A stretch of DNA of 64,000 nt from Branchiostoma floridae (Eukaryota > Chordata > Leptocardii > Amphioxiformes > Branchiostomatidae), in NCBI RefSeq assembly GCF_000003815.2, contig NC_049993.1:7231089-7295088 (forward strand). Reading direction: 5' to 3'. Position 1 is the stretch's first letter, and every line of letters starts with the position of its first letter. Under the pieces are notes generated by a model, which did not search any database, was not told where the DNA came from, and saw only the letters and a program-made list of their open reading frames with translations. Of this stretch, positions 1-12,534 are shown one piece after another. Position numbers and translations under genes: made by a program.

Positions 1-2025
1 CATCAAAACCGATACCCAGGTCCAAAATAAAGGTTTTGTGAATATATCTGTTACTTTAACACTAAACCTCAGGTAAAGCTATTCTGACCTTTCTTTGACG
101 CAAACTCAATACTCGACATCAGATAGGTTCGCTAGTGACACAGCCTTGGCCAAAACTTTTACTACTGACCCCAAAGGTCAGGCATGCTGCACTAAAAGCC
201 AGCTTACACGTAATGGTCTGACATTTGAACTGAACTTTAGCGTCGCTTTGTCCTGGTATCAACGTTAATCAAGGTTAGGATGAGAATGTACCTCATTCAA
301 TGCGACAGCCGGATAAAATAAGTCTTCTTCAGTAGAACTTCAAACAGCCTCTCGTGTAACGTGGCATCCAAATCCAGTGACGTAACGATCGTTCCAATAC
401 TTGACCAAATCCTTTCGGATTGATTGATAACAGGACAGATCAATTTCAAAACCTTTCAGTGAGCTTAAACGTCAAGTCTTGACGAAATCAAACTTAAGAT
501 AACTTAAGCAGCCATGTTAGTGACTCTAAATACCCCCCCCCCCCCCAATGCTAGAGGTAGAATGAATTTTACCGCGCCGGGTGTCTTTGGTAGATATGGA
601 CTACCCGCTTAACTGACAATAAACTCCAACGTTAAAAGGATATTTTTTTTCGCCAACATTCACGAAGGAGATTTCAAAGTAGATGAAACGGCAGATGTAA
701 TTGTAGACTCAGCTGGTATTCTCGGCGTGTCTACAGAATTCTACAACCATGTTGTATCATATTGTGTGCTCGTTCAAAAGCGTGTCTATCCAATCGTGAA
801 AGAGTTAGAGTACTTCTTCTATGAGCAATGTTACGGAAGAATGAAAACTACAATAGCAGTACAGAATATCGCACCTAACATTGCAGTCTATGGGCTATCC
901 TTTATGTTGAACCCGAGGCCGATGACTTTCAAGACGATAGAGGTGACCTCCCCATCTTATCCAAGCAATCCGTCCTGGCTTTGGTTGCACAGCGTTTTCT
1001 CATTTAGAAGAGCCATCTGCAAATAGGATTTGCTGCATGCTTGAGGCCGTCTCTTACACTTTCGTTTAGATCAGCATTCCCTTCGTAGCACGCCCCCTCA
1101 ATGTTCTACCGTACCCATAGAAAAGTATTCCAGATGGAAAGTAACTACTAGGTATGAATGATAAAAAGAACTGACCACAATTAGGAATATCTCAAAGAAG
1201 CAAGTTGTAGAACTGTAGTGAGAAGGGAATCGGTGTCTTGAAAAGATAAAACGGAAAGCACTATACATGTAACGGACGTCGTCAGTTATGAAATACAACA
1301 TTTATATTAACAACTTCGGCCTTGTATTGGCGCTGCTGGGTGAGACCAATAAAGCACGTACCAGTAACAGTTATATTATAATCGATAGTAAAGTTTGTAA
1401 TAAACATCATCCAAAGGTCGATGTAGTGTGTAGACATTTGTACATAGATTCTACAGCCATTATAAAATATCGTCTCTCCAGGCTCTCACCATTTACACAT
1501 TTTGTATTGTACAAACGTCTATTTTTTCCTTCCCTCTCAAAACAATATTCTCTTGATTCATTTTGAATGTGGCCAGGACAGTTGATAATTGGTGTAGTGC
1601 ACATAACGTCGAAAAATGTTATTTGTGTCTTAGCTTTTTTTTCATTCTTGTTACTTTTGTATAATCATTTTAATCAAAATTATGTACTTACCCTTGAAAA
1701 CTACATAAGCCATCACTATTACAAAATGTGTTCCCCTTGCTTAAGCCAACTTCCTAACAAAAGGAGTTCGTGCTTTCCACCATTTCATGGGACAGAACTT
1801 GACAAATATGACAAGTGTATCAAAACGCAATATCTTAGCATAGTCATTACCCTTCCCACGCTATAAATTGTTGTCATTTCAACAATACCAGCGGCCCCTT
1901 TAGAGGGAAATTATACCAATAACGTAGCGTATTTAACCCCATTTTGGTGTTCCAGATATGAATAACAAAAGCAAGCGATATTTGTGGATTCACAATGGAG
2001 GATAAGACACTATCAATTATTTCAG
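1..2025. other. No recognised gene
   Basis: AT-rich non-coding sequence with a 14-base poly-C run at 533-546. A 99-codon open frame on the plus strand (727-1026) follows an acceptor-like TCTACAG, but its translation matches no family I recognise and it lacks a convincing donor, so it is not called as a gene. Short frames between 1098 and 1866 overlap on both strands and look like chance. Confidence 0.5.
533..546. repeat. Poly-C homopolymer (14 bp)
   Basis: Uninterrupted run of 14 C. It is one of at least seven poly-C or poly-G runs of 12-16 bases in the window. Confidence 0.95.
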
Positions 2026-2271
2026 GATGCCTTCTTTTAAGCTACATTTACATGTCATCTTGGGCTGTATATCATCCGAATTAAAAACACTTCAAAGTGC
2101 CTATAAGTGCAGGTACATAAATAACCCAGCGCACGACATCGGGCAAATATCTCATTTCGCGTGCGAGAGTCGAGCATCAAATGTCGTTTCCGCCGATAAA
2201 CTTTCCGCCGCCGAATCAATGCTGGACAAAGATGTAATAAAATGCCAGGTCGATGGAAGGGTAGAGGCCAG
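2026..2271 (+). CDS. Candidate internal exon, unknown protein
   Basis: An 81-codon open frame begins just after a good acceptor (ATTATTTCAG, ending at 2025) and runs to a possible donor, GCCAG|GTAGGC, at 2271/2272. Read in this frame the product is mixed hydrophilic with four cysteines and ends in an acidic/amphipathic stretch (DKLSAAESMLDKDVIKCQ). An in-frame TAG follows the donor, as expected if an intron starts there. A competing donor (GTGCAG|GTACAT, near 2112) would give a much shorter exon. The opposite strand is also open over most of the span (2055-2309). No domain was recognised and no partner exon was found nearby. The evidence is only the open frame plus splice-like borders. Confidence 0.22.
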
Positions 2272-2742
2272 GTAGGCTCCACGCCTGGTGCTTGATAGGC
2301 AATATCCACTGCTTCTAAACAGAACCTTAAAGCCTTTTTATTTGATTAGAAACTAAAACTATTCTCTGGAATCGTCTTTAATTGGAATAGCTATTCACGA
2401 CTGGCCCCACCAGCGTTTGAATAGTCGAATACCTTATTTCTAGCCGGCTAGGTAACTCTTGGTGAATCACATCATCGTAGGAAAATATTTTGCAATAGAT
2501 ACATGCCAAGGCGTTATACTAAAGGGATAAACATTACATACGCTCATAGAGGTTGCTTGATCTTACAGGCAGTTTCTCTCATAGATCGACACTGAGTCAA
2601 AGGTTCGGGATACAGCTGAGGTGTCAATACTACGTTAATGGTTATATATCTCCTCCATTATTTGGTATCATCATGTTACTAAACCGGTCAATTTTCGTGT
2701 CTGATTACCTTTTAGCGACTGGAAGCGTTCATTTTATCTCGG

Positions 2743-2797
2743 AAATTCAGATATTGAACGGTTAAGTGACGAATGCCAAATTCAGATATTGAACGGT
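2743..2797 (+). repeat. 20-bp direct repeat pair
   Basis: The 20-base word AAATTCAGATATTGAACGGT occurs at 2743-2762 and again at 2778-2797, 35 bases apart. It looks like a small local duplication. Confidence 0.85.
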
Positions 2798-5593
2798 TGA
2801 GTCCTCTGGGTTATCGCAATGATCGTTAGTTTAATTTCTCCTAATGGTCAGATATCATGTTTGAAAACCTGATGTTCCCAGCGGATCTCACCTTAGAACG
2901 ACAACCAACATGTCCGTATTGAATTGACTTGAGTGGTATGGCTCGGGGTACGGTAATTCGGTCGATACTACTGTGTTAGGTGCTGACTCATAGACAATAG
3001 GATGGTAAATAATGTGGCCAGGGTTTGCTATGTCGATGAATTAAACACTTCACTCTCTGGGTATAATAACATTAGTAGATAGTAGGTTGAGACTGGATGT
3101 TTCCTATTTACCTCCCTTCGTTTACATAGTGCTCCAAATTGACCTTCAACAACGGTGTTACGCCTTTCACCTAGTCCAATTGTGTTCACTGGTGTGATCG
3201 CACAGAGGCAAAAGAAAATTTCATATACAATGTGTGAAGGGTGGGAGGAAAATGCCAGGTATGTAGTAGGAATTAATGGCTAACTCCTGTATATATAAGG
3301 CTGCTGCTACGGACCTCCCCATTTCATATCTAATATGGTATCAGAAACGATATCAAATGCAACAAGCTTTATTGCTAGAAACATAACAGGCAGCATGTTA
3401 TGTCAAATCAGTATGTAACAGTGTATGGTGCGTAACTCTACTTCTTCTGAGAGTCATGGACGTTAATGTGCATACGAAACGATACCCTATAGAAAAACAA
3501 TACTTTTTATCTGTTCATGCAGGTAACAGCATGGAGTTGGACTCAGCCTTCGACTTTGTCATCCTTTCCTTTTGTACTTCCATCAATCATTTTCGATGCA
3601 TTCGCGCCCTTTGATCTCTATGGTGTCTAGACAAGAACTAAGCCGTTAAGTGGTGAAGTAGCAGAGGCCAGAGCCTCACAACAGATTGAAATACTCTTCA
3701 CAATTAGGAGAATGTTATTCACCGCGACGTCAACACCCTAATATTGTGTCTATCGACAGGGACACGCCACAGAACGGGCAAAGAAAAACACGAATTTGAG
3801 TGCGGAAAGTACAAAAGCGAAACATCACAGACGACATCTGCTAAAAGAACGCCCATCCTTCATCTTGACAAATAACAAAGTGCGTCCCATCTATAAAGCT
3901 AATCCATGCAATTAGTTTGACTGGGCAGATTTTTCAATTACGCTTCACCTATGCTATGAATTGTGACTGCAGCATTACGAATGAATAATATCATGTAAAG
4001 GAGGCAGGGAAAGGGAAGCATACCGACACTAGTGGAATAACAAACACATAACGTCAACAGCAGGCATCATCAGTGTGTTTTAAATGTCTGCTCACTAAGT
4101 TATCTTGTTGTGGTTGCAAAGCAAGCACGTACGTATGGGTACATTTGGGTGTACATTGAACAAAGAAATATTAGACTTTTGATGGGTAACAATACACAGT
4201 TTTGACAGGACAGACGTCTCCTGGACTCACTGTACCCATTCTGCCTTTGTACCATGTATGAAGAGCTGACTGGTGTAGTACAAGTATTTCCATCAAATGC
4301 AGTGAAATCCAATGCTTTTCTTTTCTTTTCTACCGCATGTAGATATCAATGCTGGCCGTAAATGAGCCTAACTGCACTCTACCTGAAGGTTTCCTGTCTT
4401 ACCGTAGTTGAATGGTGAACCGCCACCCTGACTCGGGGTAAGAGTTAACATTCTCTAAGAAGGATATTGAGTCGAAAGAGCAGTTGAAAGTAAGCAGTAA
4501 TCCACACACGGCCAAAACTGCTTCGCTCCATTTATCTACTGCCGGTCCTCAAATAAGGAGCTCTCGAAATGGCTATGGTCTGGAAATTGGGTTCAGTGAA
4601 TCCATGCTCAACTCAGTGAGGCGAAACATTCACTAGTCACACACCGTGCATCATGCGTTACCTCCGACGTACTGACGTGGACGGTGCTGACTCGTGAATG
4701 GGGCTTATATCAGACTGTATTCAGACGTACAGGAGAACATATCAAGCATGAAGCCCGGTGCAGCAACCGCTTAAGGGCTTCTATAAAGTATTATTATAGT
4801 CGGGCCGGGTATTGTACGGTTGACACAAAACATATGGCATTTCTGAGCATATCAAGCGGACGCCCCCCCCCCCCCCCCAAGGTCAGAGAACCTTAACGTT
4901 TGGAGGCAAGGTCATTGGTTCGCGGCAACGTGAATACCGGGGCTGTAGCTGGCGTTAAGGGCTGTGAAACAACAGAACTCATAAAGCATTAATGCAGAAG
5001 ATAAAAGAGAATTCTCCAGATTGGACCTTGTTTGATATGCATAGGGAGGTTATCAAGGATCGCTGCTCTGATGGATCCCTGGCCCACAGCCGTAAAGGAA
5101 TCCAGGCTTGTAGCCACGGTCAACTCTGTATTATTTATAGTGCAGCGCCAGGAGGAGGAAAGGGACACATCTTTGACCTTGGATCCAAAGACGTCGTCTG
5201 ACCAGAACAACAATAGCAACCCTTCTTGCAGAAGTGGTTCATTATATTATTGCGTACAAATAAATCCGCCACATACAAAATGGGGAGGTGAGTTAAGGAC
5301 AGGAGGGCGAAAACCCCTCCATGTTGTCTTTACCTATTTCCAAAAGCCATTAGATCACTAACATTAGCTTGAGGCACAATGTCTGAAACGCGTACCGTAT
5401 TAGCAAAAATTGCGTGAATCCAAATAATATGTAAATTACAAAGTACGCACCACTTCACGATTGTCCTACTAAAAGGACCGTGTATAATTGAAGTTACAAT
5501 TAGTCGGAGTGAAATACGACACCGCGATGGGGCGGTTTAACCCGCGAATTAGCAACAGGCGTAAACATCGATAAAGTTGCTGATTTCAGCAAC
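2798..5593. other. No recognised gene
   Basis: Mostly AT-rich unique sequence. It contains a 16-base poly-C run at 4863-4878. At 4989-5361 several frames are open on both strands (76 codons on minus ending at 4989, 109 codons on plus), but they contradict one another and none has a recognisable domain. Confidence 0.45.
4863..4878. repeat. Poly-C homopolymer (16 bp)
   Basis: Uninterrupted run of 16 C. Confidence 0.95.
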
Positions 5594-5658
5594 CTAATCT
5601 CCTCCAGGGCAGGCGCAGGACGTGCCAGAACACTGCGGGCTGATATTGAATCGCACGC
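5594..5658 (-). CDS. Candidate last exon of small secreted protein
   Basis: This is the third of three minus-strand exons proposed to form one gene. An acceptor-like tract (TTTTTATTGTCTGTGAG) ends just above 5658. Entering with one base carried from the exon at 5805-5945, the frame reads VRFNISPQCSGTSCACPGGD and stops at TAG (5594-5596). The short tail carries three cysteines and an N-glycosylation sequon (NIS). The acceptor ends in GAG rather than the commoner CAG, and another frame here is open for more than 50 codons, so this exon is the weakest of the three. No AATAAA was seen close downstream. Confidence 0.2.
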
Positions 5659-5804
5659 CTCACAGACAATAAAAACAATACGTCACGCTCGCGGCTTTGT
5701 ATTCTTATCAGGACATGGCAGTTTCAATCCAAGCCATCGCGCAACCCGTAAACAGCTAACGATTTCCTCATTATGCGTGCACAGATGTTGTTTGGTGATC
5801 TTAC

Positions 5805-5945
5805 CTCTGGAACTGTTCCGTCTGGAGCGCGTGGCCGTGCCATTTTTGGTTCGGGACGGCTCCTCCAGCTTCGCCAGCACGCTCGTCCCCGTCCTTGGTG
5901 CTGGAAGCCCAACTGTTGCGTTGACGGGAGGTCCATTGCCGCGCT
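5805..5945 (-). CDS. Candidate middle exon of small secreted protein
   Basis: A 141-base segment with very good borders. The acceptor is TTCTTGCTCTTGCTCGCTACAG (plus 5946 onward, read in reverse) and the donor is CCAGAG|GTAAGA. Both ends are phase 1 when read in the frame with G/C-rich third positions (GTG CTG GCG AAG CTG GAG GAG). The product segment is hydrophilic, proline- and arginine-rich, with sequons NAT, NGT and NSS and a furin-like RSRR. The incoming phase matches the signal-peptide exon at 8540-8630 and the outgoing phase matches 5594-5658. A second frame (MDLPSTQQLGFQ...) is also open end to end in phase 0, so the reading frame is not proven. The splice borders are seen; the join is inference. 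Confidence 0.42.
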
Positions 5946-8539
5946 CTGTAGCGAGCAAGAGCAAGAACATTAACAACTCAAGACGGAACAAAACACACGG
6001 GTACATAGTCAGCTTAGCAATCCCTAGTAGGCTTACGGTATTTAAAGCATTCCTCGTGCATGTAAATGGTCGGTGACGCGAGGGTGCCTTGCCGCATCAG
6101 GTAAAACCTTTGAATTACCCCCACCGTCATTAGTCACGCATCTGAGCAGCAAATTAGCAGCGCTGTTGGAATTCTCCAAGGTTATGGAGTGGCCCGTTAA
6201 GGTGCCGGGAAGATGTTACCATGGTTCCTTCAGGACCCTACTTTGGCCCCAAGCGTCCTGAATCGGTTTAATGCACGGCTCCACAGAGATACCGTATCTC
6301 CATTGTTACCCAGCCCGGAATTAATGGAAGCTTAAAGAATTGTCTAGAACAATCAACTTCCGAGGACTGGGAGCGTAAATTACGGCATTTCCAGAGCAGA
6401 TAAAATTACCTTAAGCCTTTAAGTTGTAAGCTAGAACTCTTTTTGTATTCTCGAAAGTAGCTGATCACCTAGAGTGATTATTGTTAATTGTCACCAATTG
6501 CTTCAGGCTTAAATCGGCAGATTACAAAACGAACAGTAATTCCCGATTGTGCTTTCTTGATGAATTATGATGATACGATTCATGAATGTAATAGATAGTA
6601 ATCAGGACTTAACCAGACGGTTGAACGCCTGTAAACTGCTGGAGAAGCTGGTAAACTGGCGCCGTGCACGAATGACAATGTGTTATTCTCCAGAGGTTAC
6701 GTCGGGGAGGGGGGGGACCTAGCAGCGGCCGCGATGTTCCTTTCGCCTTCCTCCACAGACGAACGAAATTGCTGGTTGGAGAATAACAGCATGGCACGTC
6801 CAGATAGAAATTTTATGACGTACCCTTGGGAATATCATCAAGTTATTAGCGAAATTAGATACGTTTATCACCATGCCATCGATGTACTCATTTATTTTCA
6901 TTTACTCATGTTACCAGTAGATATACTGGTTCAGTTTGCTGTGCTTGTCTTTCTGTTACAATCTTTGGCTTTGGACATCTGCTTTAGTTTATCTCACAGG
7001 GACCCGACTCCTTGATACCCGCCCTACTCCGTTTACGATGAAGGCTGCGTTAAGTGCGTCCACACTTCCAATAATGGTGGGATGTATCAAGGACATCTGA
7101 AATTGTCCTTTTGTGTGAACCCAATTGAAAGTAGCCGTATTTATGGATTGCAGATTCAATTATGTGGAAAGCGTTGGGCCGATAGGGGACCGTCTCCGGC
7201 GTACCCGTCACAGACACGTCGTCAGTCATGGACAACTGGCCCGGGACTGACGCGGTAAACCAGGGATGGAATACTGTAAACTATCAAATGTAACATTAGT
7301 CATGTCTCATGTTACCACGTTCATTGAAATAGATATGAATTCATAATATGATATGAAATAGAAGCAGTCAGCGAGGTACAGCGTTGCTATTTATCAAAGT
7401 TGCTGCAGTTTTCTCGCGACGTTTAGAGCAAAACCCCAGAATAGCTTTATCAACGCTCAGGCACGATGCATGACGCAGCGTCCTCTCTCAGTCGTGTCTA
7501 TGGCGAATGGATGACCCGCTACTTTTGCAGCCTTCCCTTTTCTACTTTCCACCAGCAATGCATGTAATCCCAATGCGTGGAAATGTGGTAAGAATTATAC
7601 GGTTGGGCACGCGCACATCCCCTCCAAACAACTCAAGCATAGCATGAGACACTACTTCAGTATGCGCCTATTATGTACGCAAAAACAATCAATGCACTGG
7701 CTGTTTTATAGGTTTAGTTATTGTTTCTCTTTACTCCTATCTACTGAGGCGGAAATATCACAGCGTGCTACATCCAGACTCTAACAGAATTTGTGATAGG
7801 TTTGTTTTACACCTGGGACCGTGTCCAAGTCTTAAACGACTAGCTTTAAGACCGTTGAGTTGGCAATGCTGGGTCTTGCCTCGTTTCATTACCACGCAGC
7901 GTGGTGTATTTCCGTATGCGATCCATGAAACCCCGTGCACCATCAACGGAAGGCTTAGCGTTCGCACTTTCAATTAAAATCTTGCAGTATTAAGAGATTT
8001 AACAGGAGAAATGGAAGCAGATCTGACGATTGGAAGCAATATCTGGTGATTCTCATCATTTATTCCCGAGTCATCCTCAGGCAGCTTGCGCGGCACTGCC
8101 GGGAGATCAACGCTCCAACCAAGGCAAATTATTCATTACCATACATCCCATAGAGAACGTGCTCACTTTGTTTTAACAGGGTTGTGCACTCACTAGTTAG
8201 ATAAAGACCTGGGAAAGGATATGTCGCATTCAGCGCCTTTGTTCGCATAATCAGGTTTGTGCCCCCTGTGTCGTGCCTTCAACATTGCTGCCTCCTAAGT
8301 CATAATCGATAAAAGCCATTCCTTTCCTTTTTACCAAAGTGGCGATAAATTGCCCGGGGAAATGTGATGTTGTGCCTTATGTGCTCTTTTCTTGCATTGC
8401 AGTAATGGCCAAGAGATTCTTCAATACAGTACCACCTGGTGTGACCCTATCATCCTCCTCTACTGAACCATATGCTGCTCAGGCGCCATACCCCCGTCCT
8501 CCCTAGATGGGACAAAGTGTACAGTGGAGATGTACTTAC
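5946..8539. other. Probable intron / no recognised gene
   Basis: If the exons at 8540-8630 and 5805-5945 belong together, this is the intron between them. It contains an 8-base G run at 6709-6716, scattered open frames on both strands (for example 111 codons on plus at 6680-7015, with a hydrophobic C-terminal half) and no recognisable domain. Confidence 0.35.
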
Positions 8540-8630
8540 GTGGAAAGGCGTCACACAGTAGCATCCCAACCAAGAAGAGAGCAAGCAGGCTTGCCGGCTT
8601 TTGCTGCAGAGTCTGAATGATGGGCTTCAT
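8540..8630 (-). CDS. Candidate first coding exon with signal peptide
   Basis: Starting from the ATG at 8628-8630 (minus), the frame reads 30 codons and then reaches a consensus donor, CCAC|GTAAGTAC. The peptide has the layout of a secretory signal: a basic, polar start (MKPIIQTLQQKP), a hydrophobic core (ASLLALFLVGMLL) and a small-residue end (CDAFP). The donor leaves one base (phase 1), matching the 5805-5945 exon. The same frame stays open upstream to a second ATG at 8798, so a longer 5' part is possible, but the internal ATG gives the cleaner signal peptide. A CpG-rich stretch lies just upstream. Together these suggest the 5' end of a minus-strand gene for a secreted or membrane protein of unknown identity. 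Confidence 0.42.
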
Positions 8631-8839
8631 CAGAGATGCAGGCAGACTGGGGATCACAGCGGGTCTCTTCCTCTTTGTAATATAGATAGTGAAGCTGTAA
8701 TCACGAACAGTACCTGTAGCGCAGAGGAGTTGAAAGGGCCCGTCTAGCTTGTGTCTACCAGGCACTCTTGTTGTATCACTCACAGATCCAATTTCCATGA
8801 AGACGGTCCTATCCTGTGGAAGGAAAATCCTGTTTGTTC

Positions 8840-9480
8840 CGTGACGTGGGCTCCCTTGCTGCTGCTGGGCGCCACGTAGTGCTCAGCGCCCATTATAGGT
8901 CTGTACAACGGCCGTACTCGGGACCAGACAAAATGGCATCCGCTACGAAAACATACCCGTGGTGGTGAATCGCGACGAGCAGTACCACTTGTAGCGCGCC
9001 AATGGAAAGTAGATCCCTGAACATCAGACTCGAGCGGCCGGACGAACTGCTCCCGTCGCCGCAGTGCGGGACACTGTCATCTGCACGTCGACGAAAGTGG
9101 AAACAGCTTTCTGAAAATCGCCGTTTGATCCGTCACAAAATCTTAGCATCTGCTTAAGCACCCTCCTCTGCCTATCGATCGGTCGTCTATTGCAAATGAG
9201 GAAGGAACTCCGCGCGGCGACCCTTTGTCTTCCGTCTGGTAACTTCAGTTCCCTGTAGCCGAGATTAACTGGCGGTGAGAGACATCCGGTAGCGGTGATT
9301 ATTGTGATGTCTCAAATCCACCCGGCTAAGTGAAAGGGAGCCCTGCAGAGTGGCTCAAGCTGGGTGCCGCTGATCGGAGAAATTCCCCTTGAGCAAGCGT
9401 AGGAGTAGCGATCAAACGAGCTGTCCGCCGCTCCGGCTGCACACACAGCCCGGGCCTCTTGCGGCGCTATCCTCTTTGCT
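8840..9480 (-). promoter_or_regulatory. CpG-rich region, possible promoter
   Basis: This roughly 640-base stretch is clearly richer in G+C and CpG than its surroundings, with many CG dinucleotides (around 8930-9110 and 9400-9480). It sits directly upstream of the minus-strand signal-peptide exon. No TATA box was identified with confidence. Overlapping open frames on both strands (9312-9583) are most easily explained by the high GC content. Confidence 0.3.
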
Positions 9481-12400
9481 GCCGGCACCAATCTCTTCGC
9501 TCTGCAGTTTTCAAGCTGGTCCTCTTTCACATATGCCGGTCGTTATTCAGTCGACGCCGTATCCAGAGGCTGGTGATAGATAGCTGTGGAGACAAACAAG
9601 GCAACGGCAAAAATCATCAACCTTGCAGCTATGGCTGTATTTTGACACGCCAGCTTCAAACATCAGCGGCACTGAGAGTCCGTAAGGAGAATGCGCCGCT
9701 CCTCTGATATGTAATAGTCCCTCTCTTAAGTGCTGTACGCCAACGCTCCAGACGTCTCCTTTTTACCGCATGGAACGTACCATTCTCACACGGTGGGCAG
9801 ATCCAGCCCAAAATTAGACTGCCGAATCAAGACGGAACGGACCCACTGTCTAATGCCGTCCACCGTAATCAGTGAGAACACACTCGTTTGATAGCAAATT
9901 AAAAGAGCCATTTCGCGGTGATGAGATTAATTGTGATGAAGAGTCTATCGAGGACCGTTCTCACCCCCTGACCTACCCGTTTCATAGAAAGCCTCCGCAA
10001 TTGGTTACGCGGAGGTTGCGCCTTCACAAAGACCGGGCTAATGAACGATATTTGCCTGCGATCGCGCCGTTCTGACCCCGCAAAAACAGCAGGAGACCAC
10101 CGCCATATATTGCCTCTTACGTGACGGATAGCGTCTGTACATGGCTAAAGCAAATTGATTCCACTGAAGAAAGGAGATCAGGAAAAATGCTCAACCAAGT
10201 GATCTGAGATCTGGGACCTAAAGGTACTTAAAAATCAATTTGTTAATGGACTTTTTAGGCCATCACCTGAATGCATTTATCTTCTGTTGTAATACCATTA
10301 AATTATACAGATTATTCTGCTTTCGTCCACTGGGCACACCGTATTCACGCAAACGCACAGCGAAATGGGACACATTCGTCTCTGTGTCGATTATAGCTGC
10401 ACTCGGCCTTTTCAAAGATTTATTTTTTTTATGAAAAACTGTAAGTTTCAAAAGCGTCAGTCCTACTGCTGACACTGTCATTGTAATTTCTACAGTATGT
10501 ACTCAATTTATCAATAGTACATGGCTAGTTTTTTTTATTTTTCTCTATTATAATTTATACGAAATTTGCATCATTTTCCCGTTAGCACGAAATCCCTCTT
10601 TATCAAATTACATAGCCTTTGTTTGTTGTGCTGTTATGTCATGCAGATGACTGGTAAGATGGTATGCACTTCAAATATCTCGGTGTGACAACTTACTGAT
10701 GACCAAGAGAATGTTAAAACAACTGCATTATTCATCTCGTTGTATAATCACAGCTGTATACAATCACAGTCGTATAATAACAGATACATAGACGCATTTC
10801 GCTGCTCTTCCTGTACGTATTCGCTACTGTTTGCTACTGAGCCTGTGAGTTAAGTTACACACGACAATGACTGCGTACATTGAATCACTGTTACAAATGG
10901 TGTGACACTGCGTTATTCGGCTCACGCCTTGTTCTACGCCGAAAGGGTACTGTATTGCTTCTGTCCACTTTTCTAGTCCATGAATGATTTCGTTTCCAGT
11001 GGAAGGCTCAATATTTCAGCATTCCCCAGCATGTACCGTGGTGCATTACCTCATGTAATTCAGGCCACGGCGTTAATTACAACGGTGTCGCAGGAGATGT
11101 GAAAACGTGAATGAAATTGAGCGGGATTAGTCCGCCATGTCGTACAACAAGCTGTTGTCTCATGCGAACAATTAGGCATAGGTCTGAATACAACCGCCCG
11201 AAAATCTAACACATCTTCGTTAAATCCCTTTCTGTCATGTTGTCATGAGTTGCAACTGTTTGAAAGTGGAAAGGGGGAATTTGCGCCTCAACCGACAGTG
11301 TAATATCTCTTGTTGGACAGCGAACGATTTTGGAGAAGTGAAGATCATATAGAATACTGATGACAGGAAATCTGGACTAGCTAGTACTATAGGGCTTACC
11401 ATTATAGGTGAAATCGCTTCTAGGACATGGTATGAATACCATTCAATAGAAATAACTATTCATTCAGAATATATATTTTCTACGTTTGTTAGTTTCAGAC
11501 ACTTAATTCTTTGAAAACACTGGGGTAACTGGATGGTCAAAAATATTCTTATTGAAGATACAATAAACGAGCTTCGTACATATCTGACAGAATCTCATGT
11601 TCACTTTTCCCCCTAGAAGAAACACCGGTATATGTGATTCAGTGGATGTATTTTACGTGTTATAATGGTGCCTTTGATCTGATCGGAAATCAGATTTTGA
11701 CCGAAACTTCTTCATAGGTTAAAGATACATCCCGACTAGCTATTCCAGACAAAGAAACAAGAGAATGATAAAATATCCCATTTAGATGCTTCTATTCTGA
11801 AACCCACGCAAAGCTGAAGTCATTTGGGTGGAATGTACCACCTATACATGTAGCTATTGTATTTCAAACGCAACTTTGCCCAAATGTTCTCAGTGCCTCT
11901 TTAACAGCACAAGGTTACTTTTAACATTCGCTGAAATCAATGGAAGGCAACACTTTATGTAATAGCGTATGGTATTATTCTGAGTCTCCCAGCGCCCATA
12001 TAGCCACGTTTCTCTGATAACGACACAAGGCAGTTCGTAGGTCGTTCTCTTAAAAGCTTTCTTAGTACATCAGTACCATGCTGAGCCGCAGTTCCCCAGA
12101 CCCCGGGTCCTCCTGGGTTAGAAGACTACTGCACTCCAAAGAGACGTTCTGAATGTTGATGCACAGTGTAGGAGTAAGTTTGAATACCGAACGGCTCTCG
12201 GGGTGAAGCTTAAAGAGTACTATTCAGCCTCATTCACCCGTCGCTATTCTAGCCCGTCTGTTATTTTTCAGCAACATCAGTTCCGCACTTTCGTCGATAA
12301 ATATAATGATGCTAGGTTGTTTCATTCTGACGTTTTAAGTTAAGCATGGGAAGAACAAAAGCAAACTGATTTAACTCCAGTATCATTCCAAGTGTCCACT

Positions 12401-12534
12401 ACATCGTACAGTAAACTGTCATTGAAGAGGACACAAAGCATAAACGCAATTCAACAGAAAGAATCACATATAATCAATCCTTGGTTGATGCCAGTGATTG
12501 ATTCCAAGTTGTTTGCAACAGGCTAGGTCCATTG
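9481..12534. other. No recognised gene
   Basis: No repeat or gene was recognised. Open frames are short (under 85 codons) and lack paired splice signals. Confidence 0.5.
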
